Shown: in pieces, positions 33,954 to 45,460 of the stretch
Layout: each line of letters begins with the position of its first letter
Numbering within the stretch: position 1 is the stretch's first letter
From: Corynespora cassiicola
Taxonomy: Eukaryota > Ascomycota > Dothideomycetes > Pleosporales > Corynesporascaceae
Assembly (NCBI GenBank): GCA_022059125.1
Contig: JAEUWY010000005.1
Coordinates: 4,340,001-4,404,000 of the forward strand
Direction: 5' to 3'
Length of the DNA stretch: 64,000 nucleotides
Notes under the pieces: generated by a model
What the model was told of the DNA's origin: nothing
Seen by the model: the letters and a program-made list of their open reading frames with translations, nothing else
The model's database searches: none
Translations under genes and position numbers: made by a program

Positions 33954-34306
33954 GGAGAGGAAGAGGGGGGTTCGGTAACTGCGAAACGCTTTTGGGGTGC
34001 CGGGATCTTGCGTGTGATGTTTAAGTCGTCGGCTTTGGACATATAAAGGCCTACTTTATATTCTAGAGTGGAGCTGAGTAGATAAACACGAAAACCAGAG
34101 TTACGATCTTGGCTTGCACGGCTTTCTATGCACTTAGACCACACTTAACAATTAGAAAACTATGAACAGTTTATATGCAGGTTATATTAAAGAGAAAAGA
34201 GTGTGTAATTAGTTACATACTATTTTAAAGAATGAGTGAAAACAACCAAGTACTGAATCATCGATAACAAAGACCGTTTTGATATACCGCCAAATTTACC
34301 TCAGAA
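33954..34306. other. AT-rich intergenic stretch
   Basis: Strongly AT-rich between about 34030 and 34300. No gene or repeat is recognised. It may hold the missing 5' part of the fragment at 33441 in decayed form. Confidence 0.4.
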
Positions 34307-34669
34307 CTATTTCGATTGGGATGAATCTCCCTTTCCACACTTGTTTGGCTCTTCAGGCTTGTTCTTCATCCAAGGCCTGGATTTATTCACTGTAGCCTCA
34401 GCAGCTTTCATTTCATCCTCCGCTTTATCCATTTCTTCGTTAGCTAGCCCTACAGTACCCTCAGTGAACTTTCTCTCTCCAATGACACTTAGAACTGTTA
34501 CTTTCGCCTCGTCTGGCAAGAGATGTTTATGGTCACGATATTTCTGTTCAGCAGCTCTGGTATTCTGATCATGCTGTTGAAGCTCTCTATCTCGTGTATC
34601 TTTCCCCCTATATTCCGTGGTGTCGTTATCATTGGAGAGTGGGCGTTCGTTTGAGTCTTGATCGGCCAT
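34307..34669 (-). CDS. Small hydrophilic hypothetical protein
   Basis: Single open frame of 120 residues starting at ATG 34669 (MADQDSNERPLSNDN). The first 45 residues are Asp/Asn/Arg-rich and probably disordered. The remainder is charged and likely helical (EEMDKAEDEMKAAEATVNKS), ending in a Lys-rich tail. One Cys, no signal peptide and no membrane segment. The family is not recognised. A run of C-terminal charge and the AT-rich leader upstream make a real stress- or starvation-type small protein possible, but this is a guess. Confidence 0.5.
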   Translation of the reverse strand: MADQDSNERPLSNDNDTTEYRGKDTRDRELQQHDQNTRAAEQKYRDHKHLLPDEAKVTVLSVIGERKFTEGTVGLANEEMDKAEDEMKAAEATVNKSRPWMKNKPEEPNKCGKGDSSQSK

Positions 34670-35036
34670 GTTGTGTGGATATGTCAATGGAACCGTGAGG
34701 TTGTTTGGTTCTGAAGTCTCAAGTATGTCATGTATGTGATGAAGATATTGGGAAAATGGTTGGTCTGGATAATAGGTATTGAGGTTTGTATTTGGTGATG
34801 GGAACTGAAAAGTTGGACGATTTGAATTTCGTTTGTATCTTCAAGGAGCTTGTGTTGGAAAGGGGTTAAAAGAGAAGAAGCAATAGAGGGGGTCATTTAT
34901 ACTGAAACGTTTTGGGAGTCATTTTGCGGCCAAATGACTAGAAAATGGGTGACAGTTCATGTCGGAGACTCAGAGGCACCTTGATGGCTATATGATGAGC
35001 CAGGTAGCTAATACTCACGAACAATGAGTGCGATTT
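34670..35036. other. Intergenic, nothing recognised
   Basis: Promoter side of the 120-residue protein and 3' side of the GNAT-like gene, AT-rich, without clear motifs. Confidence 0.4.
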
Positions 35037-35696
35037 CTATATTTCAAAGTCAACATCTCTCTTCAAAACCAGTAACTCGAACGGATGTTTGCAACCCCAA
35101 ACTCCCGGCTCGGCAGTCCGTCTCCTCACCTCCACACACCCTTTTTTCCGCCAGTACGCTCCGTTGAGAGGCTCTGCTACCAGAAACCACAATGCCACTT
35201 TCCCGTTCGCCACCTCTCCAGACCTCTGACTCCCACGTATACTCTCCCTCGCCCTCACAGTCAAATACGACTCATAAAACGCCACCAGCCGATCCGCCAG
35301 CCCTGTTTTCAAGTACCTATCTGCCCCATCAACACACACAACCTTAATCTCCCACCCCTCCTCCTTACTCTGCCGCCCCTCCACCTTGACTCCAAACGGC
35401 CCATTCCACGGCACAGCCGCTGCGCACGCAACCACACGCCCCATCACATCACCTTCTCCCTCCTTCTCCGCGGCGTCGCATATTACCGCCACCGTCCCCT
35501 GCTCGCCCAGCGCATCGAGGAGGGACTGCGTCGACGGGAACCGGGCACGCTCTGTGTGCCATTTTCCCGGTTCTCGGGCCCAGGAGCGGCGGAAGGCTGC
35601 GTTTACGAGATCGACAATGCAGGATGCGAGTATTGGGGATCTTTTGAGGTCGGTGGGAGTCAGAAGAGTGGGTGGTGTGAGGGTTGGCGGAGTCAT
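35037..35696 (-). CDS. GNAT-like N-acetyltransferase
   Basis: Intronless gene of 219 residues with ATG at 35696. The N-terminal part (DLVNAAFRRSW) and the central strands (GRVVACAAAVPWNG, WEIKVVCVDGADRYLKTGLADRLVAFYES) fit the GNAT fold: the second contains the acetyl-CoA pyrophosphate-binding loop R-x-x-x-G-x-A at about residues 128-134. The end (GKVALWFLVAEPLNGAYWRKKGCVEVRRR) matches the last strands in which a residue after the loop contacts the pantetheine arm. Proteins of this type are common and mostly uncharacterised in filamentous fungi; substrate unknown. The start is the only ATG before the fold. Confidence 0.7.
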   Translation of the reverse strand: MTPPTLTPPTLLTPTDLKRSPILASCIVDLVNAAFRRSWAREPGKWHTERARFPSTQSLLDALGEQGTVAVICDAAEKEGEGDVMGRVVACAAAVPWNGPFGVKVEGRQSKEEGWEIKVVCVDGADRYLKTGLADRLVAFYESYLTVRARESIRGSQRSGEVANGKVALWFLVAEPLNGAYWRKKGCVEVRRRTAEPGVWGCKHPFELLVLKRDVDFEI

Positions 35697-36294
35697 TCTG
35701 GTTTTGGGAGTGGTTGGTTTGGTGTCGGAGGTAGGTGATGGAGGCGACTACTTCCGACAGTTCGTACGGCTTTTGAATGGAGTCTGAGTGTAAGTTGAAT
35801 ATTATATCGGTATGTAGGACTATATATTGCGGTTTGCAAGTGTGCCTAGATGTAGAGGGTGGTCATTCTACGCCGGGTACGTGTCAACCCCGGTCATGTC
35901 AAGGCGGTAGGGCGTAGAGATTGCGTGAGTCGGTAATGGCATGATGTTGAATTCGCTGTAATATATATCTCGCTCAATTGACTCATCTATATGGTGACTG
36001 ATGCGCACAGTGGGACAAGTCTAGATTTTGGCGACGCTGTTCCGACTGAGTCAGCTGTACCCACCTGCCATTTTAGTACTAGCTCGCCTGATTGAGTGAT
36101 GCCGGTTGGTCAGCACTGCTACAACGTGGGACCGTTCGTACAAAAGATTTTGGATCGGTATTGTACAAGTTTCGAGGCAAAAATTTCGATTTCAAATTTG
36201 AGTAATATCCAGGATGCAGTAGCATTGATATGTGATTGAGTCCAATCACATGACTGGTGCTTACCCTTTCCTGTCGCAAATTCCAGTCCTCGTC
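35697..36294. other. Intergenic, nothing recognised
   Basis: Promoter of the GNAT-like gene and 3' end of the exporter gene. No motif or repeat stands out. Confidence 0.4.
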
Positions 36295-38595
36295 TCATCC
36301 CGTTCTCTCCTTCTCCTTCTCTCCATCCGGGCCTTCACTGCCAGCAGTCTGGCTCCCGCTTTCGCTGCTTGCCATTCGTGCCTCTTCATCTCTCCTCTTG
36401 TCTTGCTGGATATCAGGGGCTGGCGCAAACTTGCTCTTCGCGCGAATCTTCTTGCCGTAAATGTAGAAAAGTATAGGCATCGGTATGCAAATCGCAGCGA
36501 CACATCCAAGAAGCTATTTATCTGTCAGTTATCATTCGAAAAGCGATGGAAGATAAAACTCACAGTTGCAGCCCACTGGATTCCCATTCCTTCAAACATG
36601 AAGGTCGCAAATATAGGGAACACACCGCCGAAGATGGATCGCATGAAGGTGTTGGCAGCGATCGCAGATGCTGCAAACATAAGGTAGGCATCCACAATGT
36701 AGTTCAGGAGCGACAAGAAAATCGAGAATATTCCGAATCCCGTAAAAAGACCAGATAGGACGGGTACAATCCAATGAATGCGTCCAGTATAACCTGTCCA
36801 GCCAAACCAGAATAGACCACCTGCAGGTTCCTTGTCAGTATTTCTTTGACATAAAGGGAGTTCAAAATGTATGTGCATACCTGAAAAAAGAATACCTCCC
36901 ACCATGGCGATCGGTAACCTCCACTCCGGCACTGGTATGTTGTTGTTGGCCTGCAGCTTTTTCACATATCGTGGATTGTCAAAAAAGATGACCAAAAACG
37001 CAATCATCTCGCCAGTGACCATGCCGAAATACGCGAGTCCACTGACACCAGCGTTCCAGCCGTATTGACCCTCGAAAACGAGAGCATAGGCTGTGAGAAA
37101 AAGGTAGAGAAGTCCGTCTGTACGCGTTTAGTCAAACACTGAAGTCGGTAGAAGGTACGGCTGAGGACTTACAAATAAAGCTCATGTAGATGGTAATGAG
37201 CAGGACAATTGGTTCTGTGAACAAAATGCGCATGGGTCTCGAAACGTTTCTGACCATCAGCTCTTTGAAGTCGACCTCGATTTCTTCCTGTTTCGCATGG
37301 ATTCCCCAGTTCTTCGTACGCCTTCGGAGCTCGGCGGCTTTACTAACAAGTACAACCGGGGGGTAAGTCTCTTCTAGGAAAAGCAGCAATAGCACAAAGC
37401 TGGCCCAGCCCATGATGCTACTAATGTATTCAGTCCATCGCCACCCAAGGTAGGAGATGGTGATGAAGCCTCCAACGAAGGGGGCGAGCAATGGCCCCAT
37501 GAAGACTGTGGCGGAGAATACGGCGACGGCAAGACCGCGAAGACTATTATCGAACATGTCGGCAAATACGGCGGCCACGACGGCTAGTGGGCAGGAACCA
37601 AAGATACCAGCGAAGAATCGGCAGATGAGGATTGTCTGGAGATCTTTTGCTACCGCTACCGCTAGACTGAAAACTGCGAATCCAAATGCGCCGGCAATCA
37701 ATGGAGGTTTGCGACCATACAATTCGGAGAAGGGTGCCCAGGCCTATATAACATTGTCAATCGCGGAATACTGCCAAAATAGAGCAACACTTACCAATGG
37801 CCCAAAAGCATATCCAAAGACGAAGAAGCTAGTTCCCAAAGTGCCAACAACAGGGGCCACATGAAACTGCTGGCTGACAGGCCTGATAGCACTACTGAAG
37901 ATACTGCTACCCATGGTCGCACTCAGCGCATCGAAAGCGAGAATTGCTCCGATGAAGATTTTCTTCTTCATTGGCCAGTTTTGAGCATGCAAAGGATCAT
38001 CAGGGCCGTCATATTCGACAACGTATTCCTCGCGATCGGGAAGCGGCGGCGGGTAGGGCTTCCCTGCGCCCATGGGGGCAATTGGCTTTTGGGTCCTTCG
38101 GCGCGAAAGCGTCTGGGATAGGCGTGAGGTTGTAGCATAAGCTTCTCCCACAGTTTGTGCATGTTGACTGCGATGAGTCTCGATTCGGGCTAACGCTGCG
38201 GGATTTCTCTCTGTGGGATGGCGGTAGAGCTCTCCACCGGACGTAGAGGTGCCTCGACGGCCAAAACCCGGGGTCTGGGGCTGGGTTCGGATCTCTTGGA
38301 GCTCGGCCGTGCGCGGCCGGCCATGAGAAGACGCGGATGTCGATGTGGAGGATGTTGACGACGAAGACGAACTGCTTTGCCGTGATAGCGGCGCACCAGT
38401 TTCCTGGACCTTGGGAGCGACATGCTCAGTGTGAGCTCCAGGTTGTTGACTAGCTATGCGTTCTGCATAGGTAGGATCCAGACTGTGTCGCTGCTGGTAT
38501 TCGCTTCGGAATTGTCTTTGGGTGTCCCATTGGGTATATCGCTCAGGTTCGGCATCGGCCTCGCTCCGCAAAACTTCATAATCTTCTTCTTGCAT
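36295..38595 (-). CDS. MFS transporter, DHA1 drug/polyamine exporter type
   Basis: Twelve-helix proton antiporter of the DHA1 group, exporting drugs, polyamines or metabolites across the plasma membrane. Five exons (37795-38595, 37173-37743, 36881-37117, 36564-36820, 36295-36513) encode 694 residues. The first about 200 residues are polar, Ser-rich and Gln-rich (SSSSSSSTSSTSTS) and precede NWPMKKKIFIGAILAF, where helix 1 begins. Signature motifs are ELYGRKPPLIAG after helix 2, FGSCPLAVVAAVFADMF (helix 4), and GWRWTEYISSIMGW. A central loop (ELRRRTKNWGIHAKQEEIEV) separates the two halves. The last exon ends in a charged cytosolic tail. The start at 38595 is the first ATG (MQEEDYEVLR). Substrate cannot be told from sequence. 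Confidence 0.92.
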
Positions 38596-39852
38596 GATCT
38601 CCGGATGTTATCAGGCTTTAGCAAATATAGGGTCTCTTTCGAAAGAGACTTTGAGCGCAACAAGATTCTAACAGTGTCGCGTAGCCCAATTGATGAAGCG
38701 TCTCAATAGATGCAGCTGTAATGATTAAATATTCTGGCGGGGGTAAGGATATAAGAATTGAAATGCACAACCTGATCCGTACGAGCTGAACCCGAGCGGC
38801 CGGCACAATAACAGATCCTAGCGGCAATCGCTATGAATTATTAGACGGAATTGAAGGTGTGTGAACGGCCCTGGATGAGAAAGATTCCTTGCCATTCGGT
38901 CCCAATTTTCGGGACCGGCGGAGTATGACGCATGACGAAGGAAAAGACGTCGGCTATGACATTGACTAAGCCATGAACCAACGGCCATAGCGCCGGATAA
39001 CTCATGCGCCATCGCAATCGGCAGCGAGGAGGGGAATGCAATTGGTGTGGTGTGGCGCATTGGCCTCGCACGAGATGAATAGGGAGTTTAGCCAGCGGGA
39101 CCCATTACGTCATCGATCCATCGAAAGCTTCTGCAATGTGTAAGCGGGGTGCATCGATAAGCAACACCAAGCTCATCTGTCAAAGCAGTACGAGCAGCAT
39201 AGGCAAACTCATCATGGATGCGGCATTACTGAGCAATGCTCACCTTCATTCTTTACATGAAGGAGAATGTTGACTGAAAAGCCTTGGGGATTTCGGCGAG
39301 ACTCGGCCAGGAGATATGGAACTCCATCCAATCCAGAACAGACGCAAAATAGCAACCTGCCGTTCATTAGTGACGATGGCTTTAGGCTTAGAGATGAAAC
39401 CTGTCAGTGAAGTCTAGCCCAGGTAAAAAGTTCGCTTAAGATGTGTAAATTGATGAGCTCGAAAAATGAACAAATCATCGCACTTGGTGAGTTCCGGACA
39501 GTACCAATTATTTGAGCCAGTCACTAGATATGATGGCCGATAAAGGCAGTGACTAGCTCTTGTGGTATTCTGAGCCGTATGGTTCCTCATTTTGGTGCTA
39601 TTGTGTTTCTCTCGTCGGAATGAGAGTGCCTACATGTTGGGTTTGCGATGGGAAAAAGATGGAAAGGAGATGGAAAACACAGGCTCGTGTGGATATGACT
39701 CCAGAGAGCATGGAAAATGTAAAAATTAAGCTTCTCTATCACATTATTAGCACGCTACATTGTCCAATGTGAAAAGGAGGAAACAGTTATCAGGACAGGA
39801 AACTCTAAGGTGTGTGATCCAAAACCCAAGAGCCACGAAACCTGTAGCTAAT
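38596..39852. other. Intergenic, 1.25 kb, nothing recognised
   Basis: Promoter of the exporter on the left and 3' flank of the LovD-like gene on the right. Short open frames carry no motif. Confidence 0.4.
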
Positions 39853-41318
39853 TCATTCTACATTCCCCAGGATAGCCGCCATCTCAGCCTGGAAACGGTG
39901 TGTAAGATTTTGATGTTTCGCCTCACCAGGAGGACTAAGTTGCGTTGCAAAAACACCACAGGTGCCTCCCCTCCTGTCTATCCACCATTTGAGATTTGGC
40001 GCCCCACCGCCTTGGAGCCAAGGTGACTTCAACACGCCAGCTTTGTCCGTCAACCCGAGAAGTCCCCCCAGTCCTGCTGACCATTCCCCAGACCCTTCAG
40101 AGCCAACGACATGTTCTCCAGGAATCAGGTGGGCTGCGGATGCGGGATCGGAGAGGAGCTCATGGAGGCTGTTACGCGATGAAACTGAGATGGACTCTGT
40201 AAACATGAGCTTGACCATAACGGGGCTTAGGAGCTTGCCGTCATCATGGAGAAGGGACTTTAAGAGCTCGAGGTAATCCTCTGCAGTACTAAAAAGACCG
40301 GCACCACCAAAATCGTCTGTTGGTGCTAGAGGAAGAACCTTGAATGGAGAGCTAGGGTCAATGTTGTCTGACAGTGACTGGTCTGGGGACGTTCTGGCGA
40401 CTAGCGGCATCAATCTTGCGGCCATGTTATTGTGTTCTAGAGGGCGAAACGACGTATCATGCATCCCTAAGACGTCGAAAAGATGGCGGCGCATGTATTG
40501 CTCCAGAGTGCAGTTGTTCGCTCTCGCAACCATCAAGCCTGCAAGATCCAGACCAGGACCATAAGCAAAACCCATCCCAGGTTCAAAGAGCAGAGGATGC
40601 GCAAAACTCTCAGCAATCGGCCCGCGCATGGTCTGAGGTCCCTCGCCTCTGGACTTGCGCCACGCAAAAAGGGCCGGATGGAAGTCGTAGGCCAGCCCAC
40701 TCGTGTGAGTCAACAACATTCTCAGGGTGATCTTTTCTTTTGCATCCTGGAGGATTGGCTTCCCCTCTTGAAAACCGGTCAAGATTTGCGAGTCTCTCCA
40801 CTCTGGCAAGAGTCGGTCTACATCGGCAGAAGAGTCTAGGGCGAAAAGGCGGCGCTCCACACATTGCAAAGCGGCAACTGTCGTCACCAGCTTGGTGCAT
40901 GATGCTATCCACATGACGGTGCCGGTGGAAACTGGGGCCGACGCGGGGTCGATTTGCAGCGTCCCATACGCGGCGGTGAAGTGGCGGGCCTGAGATGAAG
41001 CATCTGGCAAGGGCTGTCAGCGTGATATCTGTGTTTTGACAGATGCACGTTCGAGAGGATTGGGAACCGCTCCATGCAGTCACACCAATGAAAGGCGATG
41101 CCGCTAGCTTCTAGACCATTCTCGGACTCGCCAAAGCACGTTTCTTTTGCGGAAGAGTAGGGAAGCGGAGGTATGGAAATTATGATGCAAAAAGCAATCC
41201 ACAAGTAAATCTTACCCTTCCAGCCAGTTCCTGCAGCAGCTAGCGCCACACCCGCCAGCAGCCGTTCCGGCCCTGGAGTGACAGCTCGCTTGAATGCCTG
41301 GTCGAAAGAAGCAGGCAT
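39853..41318 (-). CDS. Serine beta-lactamase-fold esterase/transesterase (LovD-like)
   Basis: Class-C beta-lactamase-fold hydrolase of the family that includes the acyltransferase LovD. Exons 41216-41318 and 39853-41003 give 417 residues; the intron of 212 bp is long and the first donor is GTAAGA. The S-x-x-K motif is SCTK (Ser69, Lys72) within WIASCTKLVTT, the catalytic Tyr is Tyr182 in FAYGPGLDLAG, and LRMLLTHTSGLAYDF is the usual loop following helix 4. No signal peptide is present, so it is cytosolic, as LovD is. Members act on acyl esters or thioesters; some sit in polyketide clusters, but no polyketide synthase lies in this window, so the substrate is open. Confidence 0.9.
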
Positions 41319-43580
41319 AATCGCCGATTGACCGTGTTGATAGATGGTGGCTTGCCGCAGAAAATGAAGGACAGCCCTGTAATGAGCTCTATAACACGAC
41401 CTGACACGTCACTCTAGAAGGATGAATGGTTTCTCGTGTGGAATGTCTGGATGGTGCTGCAGGCATAGGGAACCAGATGGACCCTTCTGACCGACTGTGA
41501 CACCAAAGATATACCTGGAACGAGGGCCAGCAAAGGGACTGTCATGTTGGTTTGAACAGGAAATCAGCAGGGCCAAGTTGCAACAACAGTGGGATGCCCA
41601 GGCGAAGGCTGAGATGGAAGGGCTGGCTTGTTTGGTCTAGACCCATTTCGGATTAGCGTATAGCGGGACTGGCTCGGGCCAGGCGATGACGCGCCATGGC
41701 CCGGACGCATCTACCTCTCCTTTGGCACCCGGTCCCTGCATCTTTGTGTCGCCTGTGACTGATGCCATGCCTCTCCGATTTCTGTCCCATTTCCCACAAG
41801 CTAGGCCGCCGATCTGCAGTCTTTCCTGCGACATCGAGCACGAACCGATCACGAACCGAGCAGAGGCCCGTTGGAGCCGTTGGAGCCGTTGGCGGCGCCT
41901 AGCCATCTCGGTCAGCTCGCTTGCGGTGGAATACGTCCTGCGGGGTCCTGCCCTATTTCACCGTGATTCATTGGAACCAAGATGGCTCTCCTCTGGGCAG
42001 TACTTACTTGATCTAGGTCCCTGTGCTGCATTCATGCAGCCCCGTTACGAAGCCCCGATTCCCCCAGTCCCCGCTCGACTTGGTCGCTCATTGTCCACGG
42101 CGTCTCCCGCGCGCGGGGCGAGTCAGGCAGATCCTAATGGCCAAAAGAACCAATGCAACAGCTCACGGAATCTCGCCATTCGCCCAAAGTCTTGAGTGGT
42201 TCGATCGGAACCATCCTTGGTCCTTGCATCGCTGCATGTCTGCGCAACCACACATGTTTTATCACATGTAACACAGAGTCCAGCCGAGACACTACATTCA
42301 TTTCTTCATCTTTGCTTTTATGATACAGTACCTGATGGCAAGCTGGGCGCTTGGCTCTAATGGGTGCAATCATCTTGCTATTAGGCGTCCCGGCCGTCTC
42401 TCCAACTTCTCGTAAGCGAGCCCCGTGCAAACCGCGGGTACAACTCAAAAATCGATGTGGCTGGTTGTTTGCAAGCCCCTAACGCCAAAATTTGCTTTTT
42501 CCCTCAACGACCGACGGCGTGCGTTTACCCTGAGAATCTCTTCACCCACAGCGTTTCATGGTTAGACAATCCTGTCCTTTTCGAGCTCCAGTGTCTTGAA
42601 TTGGCGGCTCGACACGCATTGCGACTTGTTACGAGAGTTCTGCACCTCAGGCCCGTCCAGTCTTGCGATTTCCGCTTCCTGTCCTAGTTTACCCTGATGT
42701 GACGCGAACGCCGCGTTTGATAGATCGCTAGATTACTTCTTCTCCCTTTGATCTCACAACACGAACTCGTTCGCATCATGGGATTGGACATACGTTGCCG
42801 TCTCCGACGATCGAATGACCAGTCCGACACTGCATGAGTAGACCTGGAACCCTTGTCGATCTGGTAGGATAACACAGGATCGGAAAACCCGCATTGCCGG
42901 CACCTTTCGCTAACAGATCCAGACGCACAAGAGATGCTTTTGCAAGAACCCAAAGACGCAGATGCAGAGTGAACTGAATGTGGTTGATCGGCATCTGGGG
43001 TAAGGCTGCCGACAGCCAGTCAAAAGTTTGAGCTACACCAGAACCGTCAAAACGTCCGTCCCACCCTCGTGGAAATCACCAAACTCTACCCGATAAGGGC
43101 AATAGTGCAGCAACGACAGGTGACTTTGACATGCTGTTGCAGGAAAAAAGTAACCACTCGCCACAGGGAGGCTGTCCAGATTTCATTGAAAGATGCAATG
43201 TTTACGAGTCCTCCGATGTCGTTGGCAAACCCCGCCTCATCATCCACAAGAAAAAAGGACATGCACCCAATGTGCTGACTACCAGGGCGCGCTAACGGTC
43301 ACTGTTAGTTGACTTTTGGCTCGGTTGGATGCTTGCGAAACGATGTCCGGGGATACACGGGCTGAAACTGTATTTTTCTTTTGACAGAACAAAAGATCTT
43401 TGCTCAAGACCCGCCGTCTGTCCTCCGAATCTACGCCCCACGAAACCAACGTTCGTCTCTAAAAGCCGTCAGCCATCATGCACTTGCAGGCAGGCATCCC
43501 CCAACTTTCGCTCGCGATCCAATCCCTCGTTGTGAGCCACCCGATCTACAAGCAATCTTCACAACACTTGGGTTTTCATC
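41319..43580. other. Intergenic, 2.3 kb, no supported gene
   Basis: Open frames up to 170 codons on both strands show no domain. A short 9-bp repeat (CCGTTGGAG) occurs at 41868-41890. The right end, pyrimidine-rich around 43400-43560, is the leader of the rhodopsin-like gene. Confidence 0.45.
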
Positions 43581-45026
43581 ATGCCTGGAGGTATCCATCC
43601 CCCTCTTGAAGTCGTGTTCTCATGGCCGGCACCAAACTATGAGAACCCCGTCACCCGTCCCAAGACTGTTCTCATTCTCGCATGTGTGAGCGGTCCCTTC
43701 ACGCTTGCTCTGATGCTTGCCCGTCTTTGGGTGAGGATCAAGGTACAACGCAGTGCTGGATGGGATGATTGGCTTATGGCTGCCGCCATATTGCCTACCA
43801 TGGCCTTGACAGTGATATTCCCATACGGTATGTCAGTTTTCAGTGAGATATATTTGCCATACTGATATTATCCAGTCACCGAGGTTGGCAATTTCAACAA
43901 GCACGTATGGGATGTACCCTCAGATTATTATGTCACCCAGCGCAAATGGGTTCTCGTGGTAGAAACGGTATTTTGTGTCGCCACCGGCCTTATCAAGATA
44001 TCAATATTGCTCTTCTACCGTCGACTTTCGGCTCGCGCCGTCTCGAACGGGTTCCGATGGGTAACATGGATCTGCATCGGCTTCATCGCGGCATACTCCA
44101 TCGCTTTCACGATAGTGCCAATCTTCGGTTGCCAGCCTATCGATGCCTTTTGGAATCAAGTCGATTTCATCAAGCGTGTCATGGGTTATGAATACAAGTG
44201 CTTCAACGAGGGCGCCGATGTCTTCGCAGCAGCAGTGATATCCGCGGTACAAGATCTCATCACTGCAATCCTCCCTACATTCATATACTGGAATCTTCAG
44301 ATCCCCCTTCGACAAAAGATGGCCCTCTTTGGAATCTTCGCCATTGGCTACGGCGTTGCCGCCATTGGAGGGTTGCGCGCTTACTACAGCTGGAACTTGT
44401 TCTTCGAAACCTACGATGTCACCTGGCATGCCTGGCCAAACTACCTTTGGACGATGATGGAGCTGCATATTGGTGCCATGTGCGCAAATGCTCCCGCACT
44501 CAAGGTCTTCCTGAAACACACCCTTGGCATCGAACGCCTTACCGGAAGGTCGAAGTCGAGCCAGCCCAAGAATGCTAGCAGTACGCCATCCAACTCCTCC
44601 AAGGCAAGCTCCACGCTTGACAAACTATCCTTCTGGAAGAACGATCGCACAAAAAACAAGCGCGGTTACCTTGGAGAACCTCACAATGGAGTATCAGTCG
44701 ACAGCAATGGTGTTGTTCAGGTCCAAAAAGAAATTCACATTTCCCATTCGCCGGTCCCCTTTGCCGACCGTAAGCGGAACTCGATACACGGCTCCGAAGA
44801 TCTTCTCAACAGTCTGTATGATGACGACATTGAAATGGGAAGCTTCGAGACAGACAGACAAGATTGCGATTCGAGATCAGTGAGAGATGAGGAAGCAGTG
44901 ATAGCGCTGCCGCCGATGTCGTCTCAGCCACCGCCTCTAGTCGACGCCACTCCCCGCCCACCACCTGCGGCTAAACATAGTCTCAGTCCATTCCCGCAAC
45001 GAAACAATAGGAGTACCTGGCATTAG
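43581..45026 (+). CDS. Rhodopsin-like seven-helix membrane protein (fungal)
   Basis: Fungal integral membrane protein of the rhodopsin-like family related to Pth11-type receptors. Exons 43581-43827 and 43876-45026 encode 465 residues; the intron is 48 bp with donor GTATGT. Seven hydrophobic helices span residues about 30-300, with the characteristic GWDDWLMAAA in the second helix region, FCVATGLIKISILLFYRRL (helix 3) and the helix-6/7 region GYGVAAIGGLRAYYSW and NYLWTMMELHIGAMCANAPAL. The cytosolic tail of about 150 residues is polar, with Ser-rich stretches and a late Pro-rich end. There is no N-terminal CFEM domain. Ligand and coupling are unknown; expression in host or surface sensing is only a family-level guess. 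Confidence 0.88.
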
Positions 45027-45460
45027 GGAGTTTGTAGCCTAGGGCATACACTTGGCGCTTTGCATTCGAAGATGATGAAGCGCTCCACCTCCGAAGGTTT
45101 TGGTTCGCAAGTTTATTCTCAGTACCAGTTTCTCACTCTTTTCCGCGGGCACAGATACCCCTGTTGAACGATATGTCTCGTCGTATTTCGGACAATTGTC
45201 CGTTTCTCAAGGTTGTTTACGCTAGGCGTCACATTTACTGCATGATACCACGATCTCTGTTTTTGATAGCTATGAACAAAATTGAATACTTTTTTCACAG
45301 AATCTCGCCTTAATTACCCATTCTTTGAATCATCCACCCATATTGTCATGTCGCATCTAGATACTGGACCTATGGAAACTGGGTCCGCTCTTACCCCGCG
45401 CCATCTTCCACCACCTCATCTCCTGCACTAACCCCCTCATTTTTCTTCTAAAAATATTGA
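45027..45460. other. Intergenic between convergent genes
   Basis: 3' flanks of the rhodopsin-like and 2EXR genes; nothing further is recognised. Confidence 0.4.

Noticed and set aside
42181..42215. tRNA-like B box (GGTTCGATCGG)
   Set aside because: No matching A box or cloverleaf arms are found around it.
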